A stretch of 38,284 bases of DNA, from assembly GCA_913061185.1 (NCBI GenBank), contig CAJXTI010000036.1, forward strand, positions 1 to 38,284, in the 5' to 3' direction. The position numbers were made by a program, and so were the translations under genes. A model generated the notes under the pieces. The model was not told the DNA's origin, ran no database searches, and saw only the letters and a list, made by a program, of their open reading frames with translations. Below, one piece after another: positions 18,021 to 26,370 of this stretch. Source of the DNA: an uncultured Oceanobacter sp. (GTDB lineage: Bacteria > Pseudomonadota > Gammaproteobacteria > Pseudomonadales > Oceanobacteraceae). Every line of letters starts with the position of its first letter. Position 1 is the stretch's first letter.

Positions 18021-18943
18021 TCAAACGTCTGGCTCAGTTGTTCCATCTCGGCCAGACACTGATCCGCAGTACCGACGGTATAGCCACTGAGAATATGGTC
18101 GTAGTCGGCCTGCGCAGACGGCGACATTTGCCGGTAGCGATCCTGCACCTGCTCGGGTGTCAGGAAATTTTCCGGCGTGCCTTGCTGTGCTGTCATTTTA
18201 CGATAGACCGCCGTACCAGCCCGAAGCTTTGCCTCTGCTTCCGTCTCGGCACAGATACAGGCAATGCCGAGCAGTTTGTTGGGTTGGCGCTGATGACCGG
18301 CTTTTTGCCACGCTTGCTGCCAGCCTTCAAAAATCGACGGGTGACAGTGATCCGGGGCAATAAATCGCGCCAATGCCAGGTCGTAACCCAGCTTGCCAGC
18401 CAGTCCGGCACTGCCGCCACTGGAACCCAGCATCCAGCGCTCAGGGGTTGGCTCGTTGTCTGGCATCACACTGAGGCTGTGAAACGGGTTATTGGCTGGC
18501 ACGGTGCCGTCCAGAAACTGCCCCAACAGCTGCGCTTGCTGCTCATAGGCATCACCATGTAACGGGCGATAGGGATAGGCCAGTGCCGCTGAACTTAAAC
18601 CGGAACCACCTGGTGCCCGTCCGACGCCGAGGTCAATGCGGTCAGGATACAGGGTGGCGAGCATGCGGAAGCACTCTGCCACTTTTAACGGGCTGTAATG
18701 ACTCAGCATCACGCCACCGCTGCCAACACGGATACGGCGCGTCTGGGCTGCAATGGTGGCAACCAGTATTTCCGGGCAGGGGTTGGCAAAGTGAATACTG
18801 TCGTGATGTTCGGCCACCCAATAACGGTGGTAACCCAGTTCATCGCACATCCGTGCCAGTTCGAGGGTGAGCTCCGGTGCTTCCCTGCGGCTATGGGAAC
18901 CGTGAACCGGTGACTGATCGACAACCGAGAGTTTGATATTCAT
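17936..18943 (-). CDS. LLM-class flavin oxidoreductase, C-terminus replaced
   Basis: The first roughly 307 residues (18943 down to about 18023) are a luciferase-like monooxygenase of the single-chain MsnO8 type: LSVVDQSPVHG, YWVAEHHDSIHFANPCPE, GSGGVMLSHYSP, DLGVGRAPGGSG. It should bind FMN in a TIM barrel. After MEQLSQTFD the frame runs out of phase into the truncated neighbouring gene, adding about 28 unrelated residues (WPANTPNCVPNW onward). The normal last strand and helix are missing, so activity is doubtful. ATG 18943 follows an AGGATC-like site. Confidence 0.83.
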   Translation of the reverse strand: MNIKLSVVDQSPVHGSHSRREAPELTLELARMCDELGYHRYWVAEHHDSIHFANPCPEILVATIAAQTRRIRVGSGGVMLSHYSPLKVAECFRMLATLYPDRIDLGVGRAPGGSGLSSAALAYPYRPLHGDAYEQQAQLLGQFLDGTVPANNPFHSLSVMPDNEPTPERWMLGSSGGSAGLAGKLGYDLALARFIAPDHCHPSIFEGWQQAWQKAGHQRQPNKLLGIACICAETEAEAKLRAGTAVYRKMTAQQGTPENFLTPEQVQDRYRQMSPSAQADYDHILSGYTVGTADQCLAEMEQLSQTFDWPANTPNCVPNWRFRQHWRSRHPHLPH

Positions 18944-19459
18944 TCGAGATCCTGTGTAAAGCGTGTCTGTGCTGGGCTTGCCAATGTGGATGGCGGACAG
19001 CCGTCTGGCTAAATGATACCCATACCCACGCGCCAGAGGGACTGCGCGAGGTCATCCAGACGGAATAATGTAATCCTGTTTTCAGGACATCAACACCAAC
19101 AGCGGCAGCCGACGCTGGCCTTAAATACATCAAAACAGGCCAAGTGCGATAAAAAATACACCCCAAAAATCGGTAAAAACGGCAGTGGATATGGAATAAA
19201 TGAGCCTTGTGAGGTGACGTTTAACCCAGATAAGTGCAGCAGTCGTGGTGCTTTTATATGCCTGCCACCCAAGAGCCTACCGGTTTATCACTCAAAACCA
19301 GGCATTTGGAAGCCCGTTTCCGCGAGTTATAAAGGGCCATTTTTGGGTGATATAAATCCCGTTTCATTCGCAGGAATACAGGCTGTTTTTTATACCGTCA
19401 ATTCGACTATGGGTATCAATCGGGGTAAAGTGAAATAATAACAATAAAAGAGAATTCGC
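18944..19459. other. divergent promoter region, LLM gene / AraC gene
   Basis: About 516 non-coding bases between two divergent genes. An 8-bp inverted repeat CCGTCTGG (19001-19008) / CCAGACGG (19055-19062) is the clearest element and could be an operator. The stretch next to the AraC gene is AT-rich and ends in an A-rich leader (19433-19449, AATAATAACAATAAAA). I see no conserved gene on either strand. Confidence 0.5.
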
Positions 19460-20419
19460 ATGTTACACAGCGTACTCAATAATTCAGCCGTCTGTATCAA
19501 CACCACACCGGATGAGGTATCCAACCATGTCAACAAACATGTGGGGCGTCATCGTCTGGAGCTGATGGGACCAGAAATCTCGCGTTCGCAACTGTCGTTG
19601 TGCCAGTTTTCCGACCTGTCACTGTCGCGTATCTGTTATGGCAACAAGGTTCGCGTGGCCTGTCCTGGCCTTGAAGATATTTATCACTTTCAGATTGTTA
19701 TGCGCGGTGAATGTCAGTGGCGCTTTTCCGATACCGATATGGTATTAACCAGCGGTCAGGCGCTGATGATGAATCCGGGTGAAAAAATCGATCTTCTTTA
19801 CAGCGATGATTGTGAAAAGCTGATCGTTAAAATCCCTCGGGAAGTCATTAATAACACCTGTGTCGAATTTGCCGGGCGGTTGCCAAAAAGTGGCATTCTG
19901 TTTGAACGTAAAGTACGGGATATTCGCCAGTCGCAATCTTTTTTATCCTGTATTGAAGCGGTGTTTTATGAAGCCAGCGAAGAATCCGAACTCAGTCTGA
20001 ATGGAATATCCTCCAGCTACCGCGACCTGCTGGTGCAGAAGCTGCTGAACACTTTTCAAAGTAATCTGATGGATGTGATGCCCCCCACCACCCCGGAAGA
20101 TAAAACCATACAACGGGTGCTTGGCTATATTGATACCAATATCAAGGAAAACCTGACCGTCGAAGAGTTATCGGCCGTCGCGGGTATCAGTGTGCGCAAG
20201 CTGTATTCCCTGTTTGCCAATGGTTTGTCGACCACTCCCAAACGTTACATCAAACAGGCCAAGCTGCTCGCCATCCATCGCGAGCTGAAAAGCAACCGGG
20301 CGATTCGGAACGTTACCGAAGCGGCCATGGATTATTCGGTAACGCACTTGGGGCGTTTTTCTTCCGAGTACAAGGACACTTTTGGTGAGCTGCCGTCGGT
20401 GACCTTAAAGGCGCGTTAG
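19460..20419 (+). CDS. AraC/XylS-family transcriptional regulator
   Basis: A 319-aa regulator. The N-terminal AraC-binding (cupin-like) domain at about 40-180 includes YHFQIVMRGECQW and LTSGQALMMNPGEKIDLLY. The C-terminal double helix-turn-helix at about 215-319 has ENLTVEELSAVAGISVRKLYSLF and the family signature VTEAAMDYSVTHLGRFSSEYKDTFGE (in parts). The layout is that of XylS/BenR/AntR-type activators that sense aromatic acids. It faces the Liv-type transporter across a shared terminator, and may control that operon or the oxygenase. The A-rich leader AATAACAATAAAAGAGAA precedes ATG 19460. Confidence 0.9.
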   Translation: MLHSVLNNSAVCINTTPDEVSNHVNKHVGRHRLELMGPEISRSQLSLCQFSDLSLSRICYGNKVRVACPGLEDIYHFQIVMRGECQWRFSDTDMVLTSGQALMMNPGEKIDLLYSDDCEKLIVKIPREVINNTCVEFAGRLPKSGILFERKVRDIRQSQSFLSCIEAVFYEASEESELSLNGISSSYRDLLVQKLLNTFQSNLMDVMPPTTPEDKTIQRVLGYIDTNIKENLTVEELSAVAGISVRKLYSLFANGLSTTPKRYIKQAKLLAIHRELKSNRAIRNVTEAAMDYSVTHLGRFSSEYKDTFGELPSVTLKAR

Positions 20420-20499
20420 ACCTGCTGCCTTTTATCCAACGCACCAACAGCCCTTGACCATTTTCAAATTACTCGCCAATTTACTTGCGAGACCTATCT

Positions 20500-20540
20500 G
20501 TGAGAGCGGGATGCTGCGCTTGCTGCACCCCGCCACTCAC
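20500..20540. terminator. convergent hairpin between AraC gene and livF
   Basis: GTGAG and GCGGG at the left pair with CCCGC and CTCAC at the right around a GC-rich centre, followed by an ATTTAATTTAA stretch. It lies between two genes that end toward each other (20419 plus, 20548 minus), so a bidirectional terminator is the natural reading. The stem has small bulges. Confidence 0.55.
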
Positions 20541-20547
20541 ATTTAAT

Positions 20548-21258
20548 TTAAACACTCAGATGGGTTTCCACCGTTTCCAGATCGCTCAGTAACTCTGCCG
20601 TATCACCGTCAAAGACCACCTGCCCCTTCACCAGCACCACGTGTCGATCACACAAGTTTTTTAAGACCTGGATGTTCTTATCGACGATCAGAGTAGACAT
20701 ACCACTGTCTTTGATATGAGCAATCACCTCCCAGATCTCCTTACGAATCAACGGTGCCAATCCCTCGGTGGCCTCGTCCAGAATCAACAAGTCCGGGTTG
20801 GTCAGTAATGCCCGTCCGATCGCCAGCATTTGTTGCTCACCGCCAGACAACTGGGTGCCCAGGTTGGTCAGGCGTTCAGCCAGCCGGGGAAAGGTTTCCA
20901 GCACCCGGTCATAATGCCAATCCTGCTGGCCGTTAGCGCCTGGCCGGGCAGCCAGCTGCAAATGTTCTTTCACGCTCAGGTTATGGAACATGCCACGACC
21001 TTCTGGCACATAGGCAATGCCCTGGCGCATGCGCTTCCAGGTCGGTAGCGTACTCAGGTCGGAGCCATTAAACAGTACTTCGCCACCGCGAGGCGTGACC
21101 AGCCCGAGCACAGATTTCAGCGTGGTGGTTTTGCCCATGCCATTACGTCCCATCAGGCTCATCGCCTGCCCGGCTTCGAGGGTAAAATCGACGCCGTGTA
21201 ATATGTGGCTTTCACCGTAAAAGGTGTGCAAGCCACGAACAGTCAGTAGTTGTGTCAT
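20548..21258 (-). CDS. livF: branched-chain/aromatic acid ABC transporter ATPase LivF
   Basis: A 236-aa ABC ATPase. Walker A is GRNGMGKTT, the signature is LSGGEQQMLAIGRAL, and Walker B is DLLILDEATEGLAP, followed by an IVDKNIQVLKNL switch region (Lys-Asn where many LivF have Glu-x-Asn). Its length and the short C-terminus are those of LivF. It is the last gene of a five-gene operon and its start overlaps the livG stop by one base. With LivG it energises the LivH/LivM channel at the inner membrane. The cargo may be an aromatic or branched acid rather than leucine, given the neighbours. Confidence 0.93.
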   Translation of the reverse strand: MTQLLTVRGLHTFYGESHILHGVDFTLEAGQAMSLMGRNGMGKTTTLKSVLGLVTPRGGEVLFNGSDLSTLPTWKRMRQGIAYVPEGRGMFHNLSVKEHLQLAARPGANGQQDWHYDRVLETFPRLAERLTNLGTQLSGGEQQMLAIGRALLTNPDLLILDEATEGLAPLIRKEIWEVIAHIKDSGMSTLIVDKNIQVLKNLCDRHVVLVKGQVVFDGDTAELLSDLETVETHLSV

Positions 21259-22019
21259 CAGATTACCTCGTCGCCCTGGCCCAGATATGCCTCTTTTACC
21301 CGCACATCATTGCGGACTTCCTCGACCGTGCCGGTCACCAGATGCTGGCCGTTCACCATCACGGTCAGCTGATCCGACAGCTCGAAGACGGCATCCATAT
21401 CGTGTTCTACCAGTACAATGCAGTAGTCTGTTTTCAGGGTTTGTAGCAGCTCGATAATCAGCCGGGATTCTTCATGACCCATCCCTGCCATCGGTTCATC
21501 CAGCAGTAATACCGATGGCGCAGTGGCCAGCACCATGGCGATTTCCAGCTGCCGCTGCTCGCCGTAACTGATTTGCGCCGCGACGGTATCACGACGGTGA
21601 CCCAGGCCGACCCGGAGCAGCGCTTCGTCTGCCATCTCGATCAGCAGCTTGTCGCGATTGCGCATGGCAAAGATATTGAAACTGCCACCGGTACGACGCT
21701 GGGCCGCCACGCAGCAGTTTTCCAGGCAGGTCGCCTGTGGATAGATATTGGTTTTCTGGAAGCCACGGCCAATGCCCCGACGGACAAATTCATAGCCACG
21801 AATATCCTCAATGGCATCACCCTGATGCAGAATTCGACCACTGGTAGGCTTATAGGCACCGCAGAGCATGTTCAGCAAGGTGCTCTTGCCCGCACCGTTG
21901 GGGCCAACAATGCCGTGTAATGACTTGTCATGAAAAGCCAGATTCATATTGTCGAGCGCTTTCAAGCCGCCCCAGTATTTACACAAACCTTCGGTTTGCA
22001 GCACGATATCCTGACTCAT
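21258..22019 (-). CDS. livG: branched-chain/aromatic acid ABC transporter ATPase LivG
   Basis: A 253-aa ABC ATPase. Walker A is GPNGAGKST, the signature is variant (ISYGEQRQLEIAMVLA instead of LSGGQ), Walker B is VLLLDEPMAGM, and the H-loop is LVEHDMD. The YGEQR signature is common in LivG-like proteins of urea, amide and aromatic-acid transporters. It pairs with LivF as a heterodimer. Its start overlaps the livM stop by 4 nt (ATGA), so the genes are coupled. Confidence 0.93.
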   Translation of the reverse strand: MSQDIVLQTEGLCKYWGGLKALDNMNLAFHDKSLHGIVGPNGAGKSTLLNMLCGAYKPTSGRILHQGDAIEDIRGYEFVRRGIGRGFQKTNIYPQATCLENCCVAAQRRTGGSFNIFAMRNRDKLLIEMADEALLRVGLGHRRDTVAAQISYGEQRQLEIAMVLATAPSVLLLDEPMAGMGHEESRLIIELLQTLKTDYCIVLVEHDMDAVFELSDQLTVMVNGQHLVTGTVEEVRNDVRVKEAYLGQGDEVI

Positions 22020-22978
22020 TTACGACGCTCCACCAGGTTCTCGATAAAGCCGGCAATACCGGACTTAAACGCCATTACCATAGCGATAATCATCAAGCCC
22101 ATCGGCAACAGCCAGTGCTCGGTCATATGCTCAAAAATATAATGTAAGCCTTCGTACACTGCCGTTCCCAGAATCGCACCGTAAATACTGCCCATCCCAC
22201 CCAGAACCGACATCACCAACGCCGACCCGGAAGTTTGCCAGGACATCATCGACGGATTGACGTATCCGTACTGCAGCGCAAACAAATAGCCTGCGTACGA
22301 TGCCAGCGCCGACGCCATCACGTAGCTGATCAGCCGAAACAGAAACACGTTGTAACCCAGCGCCGTGGTGCGATCGGGATTGTTTTTTACCGCATCCATA
22401 ATGCGACCGAAGCGCGATGCCAGCACCAGCTTCCAGAATGCCATGCAGTTGAATAACGACAGCAAACAGAAGTAGTAAAAATGAATTGGATCATCAAGGT
22501 CAAAAAATGCCAGGCCGAACAGGCTGGTATCCGGTTTCACCAGAATAAACAGACCGTCGTTACCGCCAAAATGGATGGAGTCAGAGAAAAAGTAGAAGCA
22601 CATCTGGGCAATCGCCAGTGTAATCATAATCATATAGATACCGCTGGTACGCAGCACAATCACCCCGACCACCAGTGCAATAGCCGCTGCCAGCACACAG
22701 ATATAAAAGGTATACACCCAGAAGTTCACGGCCTCGTATTCCGGCGCAATCATAAAAAACAGATAACCGCCCAGGCCATAAAACATCGAATGGCCCAGGG
22801 TGATCATGCCGCAGCGGCCGACCAGATAATCCAGCGACATCACAAAGATGGCGAAAATCAGTACCGTGGTCAGCTTGTTGACATAGAAGACGTTCTGCTC
22901 CAGAAATAATGGCAGCAGCAACGCCAGCGGAAAGAACAGCCAGACGAACAGCTGTTCGGTCTTGTTGGTAAAAAACAT
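22016..22978 (-). CDS. livM: branched-chain/aromatic acid ABC transporter permease LivM
   Basis: A 320-aa inner-membrane permease with about eight to nine hydrophobic segments. The LivM signature GRCGMITLGHSMFYGLGGY comes early, and the coupling region for the ATPase is SRFGRIMDAVKNNPDRTTALGYNV. SVLGGMGSIYGAILGTAVYE near the end is also family-typical. It lies 15 nt after livH and overlaps livG. It forms the channel with LivH. Confidence 0.93.
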   Translation of the reverse strand: MFFTNKTEQLFVWLFFPLALLLPLFLEQNVFYVNKLTTVLIFAIFVMSLDYLVGRCGMITLGHSMFYGLGGYLFFMIAPEYEAVNFWVYTFYICVLAAAIALVVGVIVLRTSGIYMIMITLAIAQMCFYFFSDSIHFGGNDGLFILVKPDTSLFGLAFFDLDDPIHFYYFCLLSLFNCMAFWKLVLASRFGRIMDAVKNNPDRTTALGYNVFLFRLISYVMASALASYAGYLFALQYGYVNPSMMSWQTSGSALVMSVLGGMGSIYGAILGTAVYEGLHYIFEHMTEHWLLPMGLMIIAMVMAFKSGIAGFIENLVERRK

Positions 22979-22993
22979 CGCGAAATACCGCCC

Positions 22994-23857
22994 TTAGTTG
23001 GAAAACAGGCCTTGCGGCTTGATCAGCAGAATCACCGCCATCAGGATATAAACCACCATTGACGCCACGCCGGGGAACAGCACCGACGCAAAGGTATCGA
23101 CAATGCCCACCATCAGCGCCGCCACAAAGGCTCCCTTGATCGACCCCATGCCACCAATCACCACCACCACAAAACAGGTAATCAGCACGTGCTCGCCCAT
23201 ACCAGGCACAATCGACGCGATAGGTGCAGAAATCACCCCGGCCAGCGCCGCCAGCATCACTCCGGCACCAAAGACGATGGTATAGAGACGGTTGATATCC
23301 ACGCCCAGACACTCGACCATCTCGCGGTTGGATTCACCGGCACGGATCAACATCCCCAACCGGGTGCGGTTGATCACCAGATACAGGGCAGCCGCCAGCA
23401 CCAGACAAAGCACAGCAACGAACAGTCGATAGACGGGATACTCCACCAGCTCGGTGAGCCGGATCGAACCACTCAGCAACTCGGGCACATCCACCCCGAG
23501 AGAGTCATTCCCCCAGAGCAAACTCTGCAGTGCGTTAAACACAAAAATCATACCGATGGTCAGCAACACCTGATCAAGGTGGTTACGTTTGTACAGACGG
23601 CAGATCAGTGTCTTTTCAATGACGACACCCAGCGCCAGTGCAACCGCCGCTGACAACAATGCACCCAGCAAAAAGCTGTCGGTATGCTGGGTGAAATACC
23701 AGGCCAGGTAAGCCCCGACCATATACATCGAGCCGTGAGCCAGGTTGAGAATTCCCATCACCCCGAACACCAACGTCAGCCCTGATGCAATCAGAAACAG
23801 CAGCAAGCCGTACTGCACACCATTCAGCAGCTGCACAAGAAATATTGCGAAATCCAT
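22994..23857 (-). CDS. livH: branched-chain/aromatic acid ABC transporter permease LivH
   Basis: A 287-aa permease with about eight hydrophobic helices. Family motifs are GLTLVFGVMGILNLAHGSMYM near the start, GMLIRAGESNREMVECLGVDI as the coupling loop, and VVVIGGMGSIKGAFVAALMVG. It lies 92 nt downstream of the binding-protein gene and 15 nt before livM. Its length fits LivH well. Confidence 0.93.
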   Translation of the reverse strand: MDFAIFLVQLLNGVQYGLLLFLIASGLTLVFGVMGILNLAHGSMYMVGAYLAWYFTQHTDSFLLGALLSAAVALALGVVIEKTLICRLYKRNHLDQVLLTIGMIFVFNALQSLLWGNDSLGVDVPELLSGSIRLTELVEYPVYRLFVAVLCLVLAAALYLVINRTRLGMLIRAGESNREMVECLGVDINRLYTIVFGAGVMLAALAGVISAPIASIVPGMGEHVLITCFVVVVIGGMGSIKGAFVAALMVGIVDTFASVLFPGVASMVVYILMAVILLIKPQGLFSN

Positions 23858-23949
23858 AAAAGCGATCGCCTTGAAGAGTCATTCAGAAACTCCACCAGCT
23901 GCACCCGCCTCGCAACACCCGAGCAGTACAACCAGTGGAGGATGATCAG

Positions 23950-25122
23950 TTACTGCTTGCAACCGCGAGCGGGGTCTTCCAATGCCGTGGCGGCAATACC
24001 GGACACCTTGTTAACGCCATTCTCAACCGTACGGAGGTAAATGGTCTGAATCGGATTATGGGCTTTAGAGAAGTGGAACTCGCCACGCGGGCTGGGAATC
24101 ACTGCCGCTTCCATTACCCGGATCAGGGCATCACGGTCACTGATATTACCGTTCAACTGGTCAACCGCCTGGGCGATCAGCAAACCGGTATCAAAACCCT
24201 GCACGCCGTACAAGTCAGCGTCTTTGCCAAACTCGGCTTTGTACGCAGCACGGAAAGCGTGGTTCGCCGGATTATCCAGATCGTCGGCATAATGCAAACC
24301 CGTGACAATCCCTTCAGCAGCATCACCCTGAGCGGCCAACGTGCCTTCGGTCAGGAAACCGGAACCCAACAGCGGAATCTTGCCGCTCAGACCCATGGCA
24401 TCGTAGTCCTTGACGAACTTCACCGCGCCACCACCAGCAAAAAACACAAACACGGCATCCGGCTTCAGCGAGGCAATTTCAGTGATATACGACTGAAACT
24501 CGGTTTTCGGAAACGGCACCATAATCTGCTTCAGCACCTTGCCGCCGCCCTTGGTAAACGACTCTTCAAACGCCGCCAGGCTCTCCTTGCCAAAACCGTA
24601 GTTCCAGCTCATGGTCACTACCTTCTTGTAACCCCGGTCGAGTGCCACCTGGCCCATCGGATACGACGGCTGCCAGGCAGAAAATGAGGTGCGGAACACA
24701 TTCGGCGCACACCAAGGGCCCGTCGCTGCATTGACACCAGCGTTAGGAATAATCACAATCGGCTTTTTATTACGCAGCACTTTCAGCATCCCCATCGCCA
24801 CCCCGGAATGCACCGGGCCAACAATAAAGTCCGCGTCTTTCTGACTCATCAGCGACGTTGCGATTTCCGGCGCGCGATCAGGCCTGGCCTCGGTATCCAT
24901 CTCAATATATTCAATGGTACGGCCATGCAGTTTGTCGGCGTTTTGTTCCAGCGCCATCTTCAAACCATTACGACCGGCATCTCCCGGCGCAGCGTACACA
25001 CCACTGAACGGCAACATGATACCGACACGGATCGGCTCATCCTTGGCCACTGCAGAAGCGCTGGACAACACGGAAGAAAGCAACACCGCACCGGCGGTGA
25101 GGAGGGATTTATAGTGATTCAT
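23950..25122 (-). CDS. ABC transporter substrate-binding protein (LivK/Peripla_BP_6 type)
   Basis: A 390-aa periplasmic protein. The signal peptide is residues 1-27 (MNHYKSLL, hydrophobic core, SASAVAKD). The mature start IRVGIMLPFSGVYAAPGDAGRNGLKMALE is the Leu/Ile/Val-binding fold opening. GPVHSGVAMGML and WNYGFGKESLAAFEESF mark the ligand cleft and hinge. ATG 25122 is preferred over an in-frame upstream start at 25161 because the signal peptide begins there. It heads the operon with livHMGF. The leader carries AATAATAAGAA. Relatives bind aromatic acids as well as amino acids; the ligand is unknown. Confidence 0.91.
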   Translation of the reverse strand: MNHYKSLLTAGAVLLSSVLSSASAVAKDEPIRVGIMLPFSGVYAAPGDAGRNGLKMALEQNADKLHGRTIEYIEMDTEARPDRAPEIATSLMSQKDADFIVGPVHSGVAMGMLKVLRNKKPIVIIPNAGVNAATGPWCAPNVFRTSFSAWQPSYPMGQVALDRGYKKVVTMSWNYGFGKESLAAFEESFTKGGGKVLKQIMVPFPKTEFQSYITEIASLKPDAVFVFFAGGGAVKFVKDYDAMGLSGKIPLLGSGFLTEGTLAAQGDAAEGIVTGLHYADDLDNPANHAFRAAYKAEFGKDADLYGVQGFDTGLLIAQAVDQLNGNISDRDALIRVMEAAVIPSPRGEFHFSKAHNPIQTIYLRTVENGVNKVSGIAATALEDPARGCKQ

Positions 25123-25596
25123 AATTCTGCCTGAGTTCTTATTATTGAGTTGTACGACCATTTAAAGCCGCCACACCTCAGGCAAATAGCCAATTTGTGC
25201 AGCCTTCTATCCCCTCCTTGCACAGAGCGGATAAACTGGCTTGCAGAGGTAACAACTGTCATTCAGGGCTACCAGTACCGCACATGATTTACCGTGCTGG
25301 AAAGTAAACGACACCCTCTGTTTAATGCACGATAACGGCATAAAAGCACGTCCCGGATGACCACCGCTATTGATGACCAACACGACCAGCAAACGCTGGA
25401 ACTGCAGACCTACCAGCAATTGGCTCCAAATCCATGGTGTCACGGGCCTTAAATAGCGAACACAGCTTGAGTAAAGATCCTATCCAGGCGTTAAGTGAAC
25501 GGTTTGAAATAAATACGGGACTTTTGTGACGCTACGCCGATGGGCTAGGAGCCTGCTGGATAGGTTGTATGAGAAGGCGGCGCTTGCGAATTGATA
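25123..25596. other. non-coding gap upstream of the Liv operon
   Basis: About 470 bases between ptuB and the binding-protein gene, both on the minus strand. It should hold the Liv operon promoter. I see no sigma-54 element and no convincing gene. A 78-codon frame at 25207-25443 on the minus strand has no recognisable features. No strong hairpin after ptuB is visible. Confidence 0.5.
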
Positions 25597-26370
25597 TCAG
25601 CCGTTATAGTCCATAGAGCGAAGGTGCTTTTCGGCCGAGGAACCCAGGTAACTTCGAATAGCGGAGAAGAAAGGGGGCCAATGGTGTTTACTATTTTTCT
25701 GCAAATAGGTTGCCGCTAATCGATCGAGAGCTTCTCCGACAGATAATTCTGAATTCCGTTGAAGTAAATTCCTTACATCGGCATTCAGCTTGTTCAGCAC
25801 TGTCTGACGCAGACTATTCAGGCGCTTTGCATCCAGCCTGAGTTCTCTGATTGTGGCTTGTGCTTTGATAGGATCAATACCGGCAATCGAGCAATTTACC
25901 TTATCAACGCTTGGCTCGCCGGTTGTTCGGTCAAATGCAAAGATTGGTGGAAAAGCCGGCATTTGATGCGGATTCAGAATGACAGAATCCAGATTTTGAC
26001 TTCCCTTTGGAATATCACATGAGCAATCAGGGCTGGTATAGCGATGTGCGGCATCAGTAACGTCAGGCCTGCTGCCACCATGACAACAGCCCAACAAATT
26101 TTGCCAGTCCAGTGCCCAATTGTGTCCTGCTGTCATATCTGACTTGGGGTGATAGTGTTCAACACGGTAGTCGGCGTTGCCATGACTATCCTGCTCTTTC
26201 AAGTCGATCTCACAATAGACACAGAGTCCACTTTGATCAGCTATTATTTGTTGTTTCAACTGTTGGCGACGAGCTCTGCTATTTTTGAACATATCCCACG
26301 AGCCTGTTGGATTCTTGTGTCTATATCGGGCCAGCAACGGAGGCTCGATTCCTTTGAGCACCTTTTTCAT
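25597..26370 (-). CDS. ptuB: Septu HNH endonuclease PtuB
   Basis: A 257-aa HNH nuclease of the TIGR02646 type found in Septu and in retron-Ptu systems. It opens MKKVLKGIEPP as usual. Zinc or structural cysteines are C50-x2-C53 (CVYC). The core is YRVEHYHPKSD with E71, H72 and H74, then NWALDWQNLLGCCHGGS with C95, C96 and H97. ATG 26370 overlaps the ptuA stop by 4 nt and has GGGAG upstream. The frame is open further upstream, but that part lies inside ptuA. With PtuA it forms a nuclease complex that stops phage growth. No reverse transcriptase is nearby, so this is a plain Septu. Confidence 0.9.
   Translation of the reverse strand: MKKVLKGIEPPLLARYRHKNPTGSWDMFKNSRARRQQLKQQIIADQSGLCVYCEIDLKEQDSHGNADYRVEHYHPKSDMTAGHNWALDWQNLLGCCHGGSRPDVTDAAHRYTSPDCSCDIPKGSQNLDSVILNPHQMPAFPPIFAFDRTTGEPSVDKVNCSIAGIDPIKAQATIRELRLDAKRLNSLRQTVLNKLNADVRNLLQRNSELSVGEALDRLAATYLQKNSKHHWPPFFSAIRSYLGSSAEKHLRSMDYNG

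Noticed and set aside
23935-24687. 250-codon plus-strand frame
   Set aside because: It is antisense to the Liv binding protein, with no recognisable motif or start signal.
25520-25596. Possible insertion-sequence end (GGAGCCTG-like bases near 25549)
   Set aside because: There is no matching inverted end or transposase remnant within the gap, so the likeness is too slight to call.
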